Shown: piece by piece, positions 9,087-18,188 of the stretch | Layout: each line of letters begins with the position of its first letter | Position numbering within the stretch: position 1 is the stretch's first letter | From: UBA1161 sp049520395 | GTDB taxonomy: Bacteria; Planctomycetota; Phycisphaerae; Tepidisphaerales; Tepidisphaeraceae | DNA length: 27,637 bases | Assembly: GCA_049520395.1 (NCBI GenBank) | Contig: JBEKPV010000021.1 | Coordinates: forward strand, 1 to 27,637 | Reading direction: 5' to 3' | Position numbers and translations under genes: made by a program | The notes under the pieces: generated by a model | Told to the model about the DNA's origin: nothing | What the model saw: the letters and a program-made list of their open reading frames with translations, nothing else | Database searches by the model: none

Positions 9087-10835
9087 TTAGGCCGAATCCG
9101 CGTCCGTTTGCTGCTTCCGCCGCCGCCGCATCAGCATCAAAGCCGACCCGGCAACCGCCAGCGCGGCCGTGGTAGGTTCTGGCACTGCCGACGCGGTTAG
9201 ATAAACGACGTTCGATGTTTCCCAGGTGTTGAAGTTTGCGCTGCCGCCCGCACCCAGCGGATAACTGATCCCATCAAACGGCAACGTCGACGACCCGTTC
9301 CAATAGCGCAGGTTGCCAGGATTCGATCCGCCCACGTTGGCGTTATCCGGGTTGGTCACCGTGCCGAATTGCTGACCAGTCGCCGCGTTAACCGCCCAAT
9401 TGCCAATGAACGCAATCGGCGACGAACTCGTACCTGCATATGCCAGGCTCATCCCCTGATAAGCCGATAGGCTTACGTTGTTGAACGTGACGCCCAAAAT
9501 AACACCGGTATTGGTCCCGCCCGTATTTGCCGGCAGCCCATACAGCAGGCCCGCCAGCGAGCCTTGGTAACCGGCAATCGTCGTGCTCGTCCAACTGCTC
9601 GTCAGATTATTGAACGAAATATTCTGCCACATCGGCGTCGTACTGCTGTTGAAAGTCGTCACCGCGCTTCCAAAGTTGTTGGGCGACGTTGGATTATTCG
9701 CGTTGGTCGGATAGCTGAACCCCCCCAAGTTGTTATACCAGCTCGAAATGTAAACGGGATACAGCACATTGCTCATCGTTACGTTATTGAAGTTGACATT
9801 GGACACGAGCGTTCCGTTGCTCGGCTGCGTCTTCATTCGGAATCCAAAGCTCGTGTTCGTAAAATTGACGTTGTTAACGTAAATGTTGGCCACGCCCGCG
9901 GTGAGGCCGGTGCCGAGGGAAATCCCATGGCCATATCCAACAGTCATGTTGGTGATCGCTATATATTGCGCCTCCGCACCGCCCGACACCGCTTTGATCG
10001 CGATATCGTCGTCGCCCGTCGAGATATTGCTGTTCGAGATTAGGAAATCTGACCCATCGGGATCGATTCCGTCGGTATTCGGCGAAGTGGATGGCGCGCT
10101 GATGGTCAGGTTGTTGAACGTAAACGCATTCGGATGCGAACCGCCGAACGTAATGAATTCCTCAGGCGAATTGTATAGCGTCAATCCACTAACCAGAACC
10201 GTCCCGCCATTGCTAAACGTAAATATCTTCGGTCGAGTGCTTATGGGGTTGCCGTTGGTGCCAGTCCACCAACTGTTGGTGCCCAGTCCCCCTTGGCCGT
10301 CGATGCTTCCCGTTCCCGTGATCTCCCCGTTCTTGATGCTGTTGAATGTGAACAGCGCCGCGTTTCCGCCCCAATTGGCATCCTCTTGATTCGTCGGCGC
10401 CTGCAGCGCCCCGTTGATCTCCAAATCAAAATTCGTGGATGTGACCGAGCCGATCGGATTGACGTCGTAAACAGTCCCCGCACCGGCGGCCGGGATAATC
10501 AGCGAGCCTCTTGTGCCGCTGCTGTTCCCCGCAAGACTTGTATTTAGGTCAAACGCAATGATCGCCGCGTTCGTCGCGGCATCCGTCGAGTTCCAAGACG
10601 ACGTCGCGATCAAGTTCGTCGCATTAATCGTTGTCGTGCCGGTGATGTTCGGCTGTTGCGGTTCCGGAGGAGTCCCCGAAAATCCAGGCCAGGTCAATGT
10701 GGGATCTGAAGCCAGCGCAGCAACACCCGCCAGCGGCGGAACGATCATAAAAGCGGCTACGGAAACTGCCCTGCGGATTGCGTGCTGCTTATTGAACCGG
10801 CGCCCTACGCCCCGGTCCGATGGGGAAACGCACAT
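9087..10835 (-). CDS. Secreted GH28 (polygalacturonase-like) protein with PEP-CTERM anchor, copy B
   Basis: 582 residues. The signal peptide (RRAVSVAAFMIVPPLAGVAALA) is nearly the same as that of copy C. GH28 motifs are intact: SPNTDGID, STGDDDIAIK, GYGHGISLG and RMKT. It ends with VPEPTT, a hydrophobic stretch and RRRRK, a PEP-CTERM signal. The start is supported by a perfect GGAGGAG (10840-10846) four bases before the ATG. The segment between the signal peptide and the first motif differs from A and C (LEINGALQAPTNQEDANWGG instead of a GETWW-containing stretch). That difference could alter the subsite or substrate range. Likely exported and held at the cell surface; role in breakdown of galacturonan-type polysaccharide is inferred from the family. 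Confidence 0.86.
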   Translation of the reverse strand: MCVSPSDRGVGRRFNKQHAIRRAVSVAAFMIVPPLAGVAALASDPTLTWPGFSGTPPEPQQPNITGTTTINATNLIATSSWNSTDAATNAAIIAFDLNTSLAGNSSGTRGSLIIPAAGAGTVYDVNPIGSVTSTNFDLEINGALQAPTNQEDANWGGNAALFTFNSIKNGEITGTGSIDGQGGLGTNSWWTGTNGNPISTRPKIFTFSNGGTVLVSGLTLYNSPEEFITFGGSHPNAFTFNNLTISAPSTSPNTDGIDPDGSDFLISNSNISTGDDDIAIKAVSGGAEAQYIAITNMTVGYGHGISLGTGLTAGVANIYVNNVNFTNTSFGFRMKTQPSNGTLVSNVNFNNVTMSNVLYPVYISSWYNNLGGFSYPTNANNPTSPNNFGSAVTTFNSSTTPMWQNISFNNLTSSWTSTTIAGYQGSLAGLLYGLPANTGGTNTGVILGVTFNNVSLSAYQGMSLAYAGTSSSPIAFIGNWAVNAATGQQFGTVTNPDNANVGGSNPGNLRYWNGSSTLPFDGISYPLGAGGSANFNTWETSNVVYLTASAVPEPTTAALAVAGSALMLMRRRRKQQTDADSA

Positions 10836-10901
10836 TCAACTCCTCCACTCCGCCCTTACCAGGTCGGCAGGCAATGCCTCTCCGCGCTAGCCTGCACCCA
10901 G

Positions 10902-10930
10902 AGTATGGCTTGATTCCCCGCCCCCGTCAA
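10902..10930 (-). promoter_or_regulatory. Candidate promoter of GH28 copy B
   Basis: Minus strand: TTGACG (10930-10925), 17-bp spacer, CATACT (10907-10902), five of six and four of six consensus matches. It lies 67 bp before the ATG. The surrounding upstream sequence is recognisably homologous to that of copy C. Confidence 0.45.
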
Positions 10931-11061
10931 GAAAATTGCGGACGTATTGCAGTGCTTCATCCACATAATACTTTTGGACGTATCATGGTGCAATTATTGA
11001 CATTATGGTTGCAATTTCTGCCCCATTATTGGTCAATTTCCCACCCTCGTTAGGATGCACC

Positions 11062-11313
11062 TTAATCCCCTTGCGCAGCCGCTTTTTGCCACTCATCCAG
11101 CTCCTCCATCACCCGCTGCTCCTTCGCGGCCTCGGCCGTTTTTCCCATCATTTGGTCAATTTGCGCCAATAACTCATGTGCCTGAAGATCGTAAGGGGAA
11201 ACCCAACCGCCTGCGCCGCCTGTGACGCCTGTGCCGGCATTTTGTCGATCGTTTACTTCGAAAAATACGAGCCGCACCCCAAGCCCTCTTTGTTCATCAC
11301 CATTGCCCGGCAC
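11062..11313 (-). pseudogene. Decayed duplicate of the C-terminal tail of the TPR metallopeptidase
   Basis: The frame open here (83 codons) ends with SPYDLQAHELLAQIDQMMGK and then a segment matching the last residues of the peptidase at 13214-15793, whose counterpart is APYDRGAHQLLGQIDRMMGK. The shared tail also has EAAKE and EELD-WQ-AAA at the same spacing. Upstream of this the nucleotide similarity appears to continue to about 11300, but in another frame (DKMPAQASQAAQAV against DKASARALQAV), so at least one frameshift is present. It begins directly after the stop of GH28 copy C. This is best read as the scar of a tandem duplication of a [peptidase tail + GH28] unit. A gene finder would probably call it a short hypothetical protein. 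Confidence 0.8.
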
Positions 11314-11318
11314 GAGGA

Positions 11319-13022
11319 CTATTCGCCCGGTTTAGCGGTATTTCTCCGCCGGCACATCAGCATGAGGGCCGACGCGGCGACCGTCAACGCAACCGTGGTC
11401 GGTTCAGGCACCGACGACAAAGTCAGATCCACTATGTTCGATGTCTCCCAAGTGTTGTAATTCGGCGTGTAACTTGGGGAGATCGCGGGCCCATCGTATG
11501 CGGCAGGCAATTCGCCGTTAAAATAAACTACGCTGCCGGGGTTTTGACCCGCGGTGTCACTCGAACTGACGTTCACGTTGTCGGGATTAGTGACCGTTCC
11601 AAATTGCTGACCGGTCCCGGTATTGATGGCCCAGTTACCCGTAAAGGAAATCGGCACCGCCACGCCCCCTGGCTCCCCTGGCGCCGCGCCAGTGCCTGCA
11701 TACGCCAGAGACATCCCCTGGTACGCTGAAATCTGCACATTGTTGAAATTGACGCCTTGGATCGATGACGACGGCAGTCCGTACAGCAGGCCCGCTATCG
11801 AATGGGTGTACCCGGTGGCGGTCGTGCTCGTCCAACTGCTCGTCACATTATTGAACGAAATATTCTGCCACACCGGCGTCACGCCGCCGGTGTATGGCCC
11901 ATTGGTAACGCTGTTAAATGTAAGCGCAGTGCTTCCGAACGTGCCGTTGGCAACATTCCCGTAGGCGAATCCGCTTCCGTTGTACCAACTCGAAATGAAG
12001 ACCGGATAAGGCACGTTACTCATCGTCACGTTGTTGTAGCTGACGTTTTGAACAATGCCGCCGTTGTCCGCATTGGTCTTCATGCGGAATCCGAACGCCG
12101 TATTGGTAAAGCTGATATTGTTTACGAAGACGTTGTTCACGCCCCCTTCGGTATTGCTGCCGATGGAAATCCCATGCCCGGTCCCTATCGTCATGTTGGT
12201 GATCGTGATGTTGCTCGTCGCATTCCCCGCCTTGATCGCGATATCGTCATCGCCCGTACTGATGTTGCAATTGGTAATCAGAAAGTTGTTGCCGCTGGGG
12301 TCGATTCCGTCGGTCTGGGGCGAGGTGCTGGGCGAGTTGATCGTCACTCCGTTAAAAGTGACGTTGTTGTTGCTGCCTTCGAACGAAAAGTGCTCATGCG
12401 GTGCGTTCGTAACCGTGATATTCGAAACTTCCACGGTGTTCGCGTCATAGAACGACACCATATCAGGGCCGTTGGAGCCCGGCCACCAGGTTTCTCCCTG
12501 CCCGTAAAGTTGCCCTTGACTCCCGCCACCGCTGCCGCTGATTTGGTCGTTGTTGGCATATATCCAATAAATGAAGGGATAGTCATAAGACGAGTAATTG
12601 CTCTTCGACGCCGCCACCATCGTTCCTTGAACATTGAGATTCTCATGTGGGTCGTTAAACAGCAGGACTTCGTTGGTGTACCACGTCCCCGGCGGGATGA
12701 TGACCGTTCCGCCGCTGCTGGGCATGGAGCCCATCCACCCGGTGATCACGCTGGCATTGTTGTTATCAATGGCTGCGGTTTCGGGGCCGCTCTCCAGGCC
12801 GTCGTTGGTGTTCACGCCGTTCACCATGATCGCCACGGGGATCGTGAACGTCGTGGCGCCGATTTCGGGCAGAGGCGGAGTGACCGGCGTGGCCTGAGCC
12901 AACGCGGCAACTCCCGCCAGAGGCGGCACCATCAAAAATGCCGCGGCCGAAACTGCACGTTGTAACGCTTGATTTCCAGAGAGACGGCGCCCGGCACTCC
13001 GGGCCGTCGGAGAGACACACAT
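11319..13022 (-). CDS. Secreted GH28 (polygalacturonase-like) protein with PEP-CTERM anchor, copy C
   Basis: 567 residues. The signal peptide (QRAVSAAAFLMVPPLAGVAA) matches copy B. GH28 motifs: SPQTDGID, STGDDDIAIK, GTGHGISIGS and RMKT. The body also holds YGQGETWWP, shared with copy A. It ends in VPEPTT, a hydrophobic helix and CRRRN, a PEP-CTERM-type signal in which one arginine of the basic run is Cys. The ATG has a perfect GGAGGAG (13028-13034) five bases upstream. It follows the TPR metallopeptidase on the same strand after a 191-bp gap with its own promoter candidate. Likely role: hydrolysis of galacturonan-like polymers at the cell surface, by family inference. Confidence 0.86.
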   Translation of the reverse strand: MCVSPTARSAGRRLSGNQALQRAVSAAAFLMVPPLAGVAALAQATPVTPPLPEIGATTFTIPVAIMVNGVNTNDGLESGPETAAIDNNNASVITGWMGSMPSSGGTVIIPPGTWYTNEVLLFNDPHENLNVQGTMVAASKSNYSSYDYPFIYWIYANNDQISGSGGGSQGQLYGQGETWWPGSNGPDMVSFYDANTVEVSNITVTNAPHEHFSFEGSNNNVTFNGVTINSPSTSPQTDGIDPSGNNFLITNCNISTGDDDIAIKAGNATSNITITNMTIGTGHGISIGSNTEGGVNNVFVNNISFTNTAFGFRMKTNADNGGIVQNVSYNNVTMSNVPYPVFISSWYNGSGFAYGNVANGTFGSTALTFNSVTNGPYTGGVTPVWQNISFNNVTSSWTSTTATGYTHSIAGLLYGLPSSSIQGVNFNNVQISAYQGMSLAYAGTGAAPGEPGGVAVPISFTGNWAINTGTGQQFGTVTNPDNVNVSSSDTAGQNPGSVVYFNGELPAAYDGPAISPSYTPNYNTWETSNIVDLTLSSVPEPTTVALTVAASALMLMCRRRNTAKPGE

Positions 13023-13081
13023 TAATTCTCCTCCCCGCCGCCCAGCTCTAGGCCGACAGGCTTGTCTCTCCGTACACCGGC

Positions 13082-13110
13082 ATCGTCAGTTCGAATTAGC
13101 TCCCTGTCAA
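13082..13110 (-). promoter_or_regulatory. Candidate promoter of GH28 copy C
   Basis: Minus strand: a perfect TTGACA (13110-13105), 17-bp spacer, GACGAT (13087-13082, three of six). The -35 box and distance to the ATG (60 bp) align with the promoter of copy B, though the -10 box is weaker. Confidence 0.38.
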
Positions 13111-13213
13111 CCCTATTGCGAATATTGCATGGAACATCGCTTCAATCCATTCGCGTTCATATTCGCCCCTCACTTTTATGGAAAATGGTTATTGCAATTG
13201 CATATTGAGCGTC

Positions 13214-15793
13214 TTATCGCGCGGCCGGCGTATCAGTCGACGAAGTTGACTCGCCATCACCCGTCGCGGCAGCTCTCTGCCAATCATCCAGTTCCTCAAT
13301 CACTCGATCCTCCTTAGCCGCCTCCACCGTCTTCCCCATCATTCGATCGATCTGTCCCAGCAATTGATGCGCGCCCCTGTCATACGGGGCAATATACACA
13401 GCCTGCAACGCCCGCGCGGACGCCTTATCCAGTTGCCCAATATTCCGGTAAATCCGCGCCGCCCCCTTGGCGTACATGTTGTTGTTTAATTCCACCCGCG
13501 CCAGTATGTCCAACTGTTCCGCCGACTTCTGAAGTTCATTCACTGCGCTACTCCCATACAACCCCGCCAATCGCTGGTGAGGCAGCACATCCATCGGCCG
13601 CAGCCGCACAATTTCCTCAAACACCGGCACCGCCGCCACGTAGTCGTACTGACGAATCAAATCCTCCCCCTGATCCCGCAGTGCCGCATATTTCGCATCC
13701 GTCGCCTCGTCGTATCCCCATGTCCCGACCTGCTTCCGGCACCATTGGCAAAATCCCGAATAAAAATCCCCTTGCTCGATTTTCAAAGCATTCCGAAAAA
13801 CTTCATCCTGCGTCCGCCCGGCCCGAAACTCCGCCAGCATCCGCAAAATCGCCGCATGCCCGCGCGTCTCTTCGATGTACTGACAAATCCAGCTCGATTC
13901 CGCATACGCCAATTGTCGATCGATCGGCCGCCGCGGCCGCACAAACGCCCATGTCAACGAATCCAAATCAAACATCTCATTCCTCGTCACCGCCCGGTAA
14001 AGCATGGGCACCCATTCCCATCGCACCGGCGTATGCTCCTCCTGCACCGCCAGCCCCTCCGTAAACCAAAGTGGAATCCGATTATCCGTCGCCCCCAGCG
14101 TCACCGTATGCGTAAATTCGTGCCGCAATACCTGACTGAAATTGAAGGTTCCCAATGTCAGTGCCCCCTTACGCGGCGACACCAGCGCGATCACCCTCCC
14201 CGTACTCGCTCCCACCGTCGCAATCCAGGGCGATCCCGTCGTCCGCACGGAAAACGCATCGTGCGTCGGAAACACCTCGATCATCGTCTTCACCTTCGGC
14301 TCATACTCAAACGCCCCGCAAACCGCCGGATAGACGCTCTCCAGATAATCGCTGAAGTATTCGGGGATAATCGGGTCCTGCTGCGCATCATAAAGCACGA
14401 TAAAATGCGCCGATTCTTTCCGCGCGAACCCATCCATCATGTCCAGCAAACGCAAATAATTCGTCGTTCGCACATTAAACGGATCCAGCGAATGCGCCGC
14501 TTCCAGAACCACGCGCGCCGAATCTTCATCCCCGCTTTGCGTGTAAAGAAGCCCCAGCCCGTTCCGCGCCGCCGCCCACCACGGAGCCCGATCCACCGCG
14601 ATCTTATACATCGCCTCCGCGCGTGGGTATTGTCGCATCGACCCCAGTTGCTCAGCCACTTCAAAATAAGCCGAAGCATTATTCGGCTGCAGGGCATCCA
14701 CTTGCTTCAAGATTTCCGCCGCCTTGTCATCCGCCAAAAGCAGCGACTGCACTCCGGCCATGAGTCCCAAGGCTTCCACATTCTGAGGCTCCCGCTGCAG
14801 CACGCCCTGCAATAGCGGCAGCGCCAGCTTCGGCACCCGCTGCGCCATAAAATTCCGCGCTTCCAGCAAATCCGCGTCGATCGAATCCGGATTCACCTTC
14901 CGAATCTCCGCCACTGCCTTATCCGCCGCATCGAAATTAAATTGCTGAAGTGCGATTCGCCCCGTCAGAGTCCAGGCCTGCACATCCGACGGATTCACGG
15001 CCATCGCCCCGTCCAGTTCCTCCATCGCTCCGCCCGGATTATCGTGCAGCAGCATGTATTCCGCCGCCGCCACGTGCGCCGGCCAATAATCGCGATCGAT
15101 CAGGTCATACGCCCTGACAAACATGCTCAGCACGATGTCATGAAGCGACCCCTCGCTTTGATACGCCATTGTCAGCGTCGCCCACCGATCGACTGCGCGC
15201 CCGATGGCCGTCACATCCGAAGCGCTGTTAAACGTCTCCGGATGGCTAATCCACTGCTGCAAAAAATTATGCGGATCGCTCACGAACCATTCATATGCCG
15301 ATTTCGCCCCCGCGATGTCCCCGATCGCTTCCCGATAAGCGCCGATGTAGTAGTGGGGGGGTATCAACTCCGGATTCGCATCGATAATCTTCTGAAGCGT
15401 GTCGATCGCCTGCTGATAATTCCCCTGGGCCGCCAGCACTCGCGCCCGCAAGGTTTGCACCCCCGCATCCGGCGCCGTCAATCCGAATAGCGCCTCGTCA
15501 TATCGCCCCAATTCCAGCCGCGCCTCCCCCGCGATCAGCGCCGCATCGATCGGCTCCCGATTCCCCGCCAATTGCAGTGTCACCAATGCCCGTCGATATT
15601 GCCCCGCCTCCAATTGCAGCCGCGCCTTCTCTAGAAAATTCTGCGCATCGTAATCCGGATACGCCGGCTCCGGGGCATTCTCCGGCAGCAGGGGGTTCAG
15701 CCATTTCCCCGGAATCGTCCGTTCATCGATATCTCCCCCGCGCGCCGCCGCCCCCGACAGCATCACGCCAATCCCCGCCAAAATGAGCGCCAA
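13214..15793 (-). CDS. Exported TPR-repeat protein with peptidase-MA-like (HExxH) metallopeptidase domain
   Basis: 859 residues as read from a TTG at 15793. After a hydrophobic signal segment come many tetratricopeptide repeats (about residues 50-450). A gluzincin-type domain follows, with HEFTH at 558-562 and a putative third zinc ligand Glu579 in LWFTEG; further TPRs form the C-terminus. This matches the peptidase MA family seen in many bacteria, whose substrates are mostly unknown. The start is uncertain: a CTG three codons upstream (15802) would add Leu-Lys-Arg and give the signal peptide a proper basic n-region. The divergent aminotransferase starts 59 bp away. Its C-terminal 70 or so codons have a decayed copy at 11062-11313. 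Confidence 0.82.
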   Translation of the reverse strand: MALILAGIGVMLSGAAARGGDIDERTIPGKWLNPLLPENAPEPAYPDYDAQNFLEKARLQLEAGQYRRALVTLQLAGNREPIDAALIAGEARLELGRYDEALFGLTAPDAGVQTLRARVLAAQGNYQQAIDTLQKIIDANPELIPPHYYIGAYREAIGDIAGAKSAYEWFVSDPHNFLQQWISHPETFNSASDVTAIGRAVDRWATLTMAYQSEGSLHDIVLSMFVRAYDLIDRDYWPAHVAAAEYMLLHDNPGGAMEELDGAMAVNPSDVQAWTLTGRIALQQFNFDAADKAVAEIRKVNPDSIDADLLEARNFMAQRVPKLALPLLQGVLQREPQNVEALGLMAGVQSLLLADDKAAEILKQVDALQPNNASAYFEVAEQLGSMRQYPRAEAMYKIAVDRAPWWAAARNGLGLLYTQSGDEDSARVVLEAAHSLDPFNVRTTNYLRLLDMMDGFARKESAHFIVLYDAQQDPIIPEYFSDYLESVYPAVCGAFEYEPKVKTMIEVFPTHDAFSVRTTGSPWIATVGASTGRVIALVSPRKGALTLGTFNFSQVLRHEFTHTVTLGATDNRIPLWFTEGLAVQEEHTPVRWEWVPMLYRAVTRNEMFDLDSLTWAFVRPRRPIDRQLAYAESSWICQYIEETRGHAAILRMLAEFRAGRTQDEVFRNALKIEQGDFYSGFCQWCRKQVGTWGYDEATDAKYAALRDQGEDLIRQYDYVAAVPVFEEIVRLRPMDVLPHQRLAGLYGSSAVNELQKSAEQLDILARVELNNNMYAKGAARIYRNIGQLDKASARALQAVYIAPYDRGAHQLLGQIDRMMGKTVEAAKEDRVIEELDDWQRAAATGDGESTSSTDTPAAR

Positions 15794-15852
15794 TCGTTTC
15801 AGGGCAAATTTCCCAAATGAAGTTCCAGATTCCGCGGTTATTATAGCTGCCC

Positions 15853-17013
15853 ATGAGTGGAATGACGGAGCTTGTCGGAAATGTCGAGGCGTTTCCCATC
15901 CTCCGTCACGTCGATTTCTTTAATCACGCCGGCGTTTCGCCCCTCCCCCACGCCGGCGCCGAAGCCCTGCGACTTTATTCCCGCCAGGCCGAGTCCGCCG
16001 CCTATCTCGGCTCCAATTGGCATCAGGACATCGAAAAACTTCGCCAAAGCGCCGCCGCTCTGCTCAATGCCCATCGCGACGAAATCGCCTTCGTCAAAAA
16101 TACCAGCGAAGGCATCAGCATCGTCGCCAATGGCCTGGACTGGCAATTCGGCGACAAGATCATCACCACCGCCGTCGAATACCCCGCCAACATCTACCCC
16201 TGGATGGAAACCGTCCGCCACCGCGGCGTCAAACTCGTGATGGTTCCCGAAGAAGATGCCGAGGGCGGCTCCCGATTAATCCCGCTCGAGAAAATCCTGG
16301 AAGCCGCCTCCGACCCGCGCACCCGCCTCATTTCCCTTTCCCACGTCGAATTCGCCAGCGGCCAACGCCATGATCTCCTCCGCATCGGAGAGTTCTGCGC
16401 CCAGCGAAAAATCCGCTTCTGTGTCGACGGCATCCAATCCCTGGGAATAATTCCAGTTGACGTCAAATCCATGCAAATCGACTATCTCTCCGCCGACGGC
16501 CACAAATGGCTCCTGGGCCCCGAAGGCGCCGGCATCTTCTATTGCCGCCGCGAACTCCTCGAGCACACCCGGCCCCTCATGATCGGCTGGATGAACGTCG
16601 TCAACGCCCAAAATTACGGCGACTACGACTACACCCTCCGCGCCGACGCCGGTCGTTTCGAATGCGGCAGCTATAACGTCCCCGGCCTCCTCGCCTTCAA
16701 AGCCTCCCTCGAACTCCTCCAATCTGCCGGCATCGATCCAATCGGCCAAAGGCTTAAACTCCTCACCGACATCCTCATTGCCGGCCTGAAAAAAAAGGGG
16801 TATCAAGTCATCAGTCCCCGCGAATCCCAGCAATGGTCCGGCATCGTCAGTTTCGCCTCCCCCGTCCACAGCCACGACCAAATTTTCACGGACCTGCGCC
16901 GCAATCACAAAATAGAAATCGCCGTCCGAGAAGGCCGCCTGAGATGCTCCCCCCATTTCTACAACACCGAATCCCAAATCGATAAATTAGTCGATGCGCT
17001 CCCTCCCCATTAA
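15853..17013 (+). CDS. Class V aminotransferase (cysteine desulfurase-like PLP enzyme)
   Basis: 386 residues, normal for the class V fold. PLP-binding features are visible: NTSEGIS for phosphate contacts, CVDGIQSLG with the Asp that pairs with the pyridine nitrogen, and SADGHKWLLGPEG with the Schiff-base lysine. The C-terminal domain has RFECGSYNVPG and VREGRLRCSPHFYNTESQID. The sequence resembles the kynureninase/SufS/isopenicillin-N-epimerase-like branch, and no conserved active-site Cys loop of a true cysteine desulfurase is evident near the C-terminus. The substrate therefore stays open. It is transcribed divergently from the TPR peptidase and ends 8 bp from the convergent ribD stop. The ATG at 15853 is chosen; another ATG lies three codons downstream. 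Confidence 0.85.
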   Translation: MSGMTELVGNVEAFPILRHVDFFNHAGVSPLPHAGAEALRLYSRQAESAAYLGSNWHQDIEKLRQSAAALLNAHRDEIAFVKNTSEGISIVANGLDWQFGDKIITTAVEYPANIYPWMETVRHRGVKLVMVPEEDAEGGSRLIPLEKILEAASDPRTRLISLSHVEFASGQRHDLLRIGEFCAQRKIRFCVDGIQSLGIIPVDVKSMQIDYLSADGHKWLLGPEGAGIFYCRRELLEHTRPLMIGWMNVVNAQNYGDYDYTLRADAGRFECGSYNVPGLLAFKASLELLQSAGIDPIGQRLKLLTDILIAGLKKKGYQVISPRESQQWSGIVSFASPVHSHDQIFTDLRRNHKIEIAVREGRLRCSPHFYNTESQIDKLVDALPPH

Positions 17014-17021
17014 ATCCCCGC

Positions 17022-18188
17022 TCATCCCTCCACCGCCAAAAAATCCGCCGACTTCCGCAAAGAATAAAACACCGAACCCGCCGGATTGAGATACTCCCGC
17101 AACCGATCCCCCAGCAAATCCATCTCCCCACTCGTCTCCCAATTGATATGCGGCGCATCCCTCCCCTCGGCCTCCAGCCGTTTCTCCGACCGGATCACCC
17201 AAACCCGATCCGCAAGATTTTCATTCAAAAAACTCATCGCCAGTGTCGGCCCCGCATCCACCAGCAAATGCGTCATCGACCGGCCCCCAAGATCATCCAG
17301 TAGACGAGAAAGCGAAAGACTCCCCATTTTCCCCCGCATCTCAGCCGGATTTTCGCGTAGCGCGCAAACTTCCACGCCTCGGCTCTCCAGCGCCGCCACC
17401 GCCGCGTGACGTTGCCGATAGACCGATTCCCCGCAATACAGAATCACCGCTCCATCCCCCGTCGTCCGCGCCAATTGACTGGTAGGCGGCAGTCGCAGAT
17501 CGGTGTCCACGATCATCCTCACCGGCTGCCGCCCGCACGCCACATCCCGCGCCGTCAAAAGCGGATCATCGAGCAAAGCCGTACCGATCCCCACAAGAAT
17601 CGCGTCGCTCCGCGCCCGCAATCCATGGACCGCGCGGCGCGATGCCCCGTTGCTGATCTGCACCCGCCGCCCCCCAGCCCCGGCCACTTTCCCATTTTCC
17701 GACTGCGCCCATTTCAAAGTCACATAAGGCCGCCGCTGTTCCATTTGCTTGAAGAACGCCGCATTTAATTGCCGGCATTCCGCCCCAAGAATCTCCGCGT
17801 CAACTTCAATCCCCGACTCCCGCAACTGCTCCAGACCCTTACCCGCGACCATCGGATTAGGATCGACGCAACCCACCACTACGCGCGCCACGCCCGCCTT
17901 AATCAGCGCCGGCACGCACGGTGGCGTCTTCTTTTTCAAATGACAGCAGGGTTCCAACGTCACATAAGCCGTCGCCCCCCGCGCATTTGGACCAGCCGCC
18001 GTCAGCGCATTCGGCTCCGCATGCGGCCCGCCAAATGTTTCATGGAACCCCTCCCCCAGAATCAGCCCGTCCTTGGCGATGATGCACCCGACCATCGGAT
18101 TCGGCTCAACGGCGCCGCGCCCGCGCATCGCCAGCCGAATCGCACGCCGCATCATCTCCCGATCAACTTCGCTTTCCATCCGAGGCAT
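17022..18188 (-). CDS. ribD: Bifunctional riboflavin biosynthesis deaminase/reductase RibD
   Basis: 388 residues. The N-terminal cytidine-deaminase-like domain has PHAEPNAL (zinc His and catalytic Glu) and EPCCHLKKKTPPC (zinc cysteines). The C-terminal reductase domain (from about residue 150) has VTLKWAQSENGKV, NGASRRAVHGLRARSDAILV, GIGTALLDDPLLTAR and LLVDAGPTLA. It deaminates the pyrimidinone from GTP cyclohydrolase II and reduces the ribosyl side chain. Two starts are possible, ATG at 18188 or 18179; both overlap the end of lspA (by 26 or 17 bp), implying translational coupling. It is the last gene of the dksA-like/small ORF/lspA/ribD operon; no other riboflavin gene or FMN riboswitch is visible here. 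Confidence 0.95.
   Translation of the reverse strand: MPRMESEVDREMMRRAIRLAMRGRGAVEPNPMVGCIIAKDGLILGEGFHETFGGPHAEPNALTAAGPNARGATAYVTLEPCCHLKKKTPPCVPALIKAGVARVVVGCVDPNPMVAGKGLEQLRESGIEVDAEILGAECRQLNAAFFKQMEQRRPYVTLKWAQSENGKVAGAGGRRVQISNGASRRAVHGLRARSDAILVGIGTALLDDPLLTARDVACGRQPVRMIVDTDLRLPPTSQLARTTGDGAVILYCGESVYRQRHAAVAALESRGVEVCALRENPAEMRGKMGSLSLSRLLDDLGGRSMTHLLVDAGPTLAMSFLNENLADRVWVIRSEKRLEAEGRDAPHINWETSGEMDLLGDRLREYLNPAGSVFYSLRKSADFLAVEG

Noticed and set aside
17406..17768. 120-codon plus-strand ORF within ribD
   Set aside because: Antisense to well-conserved RibD reductase motifs; no independent support.
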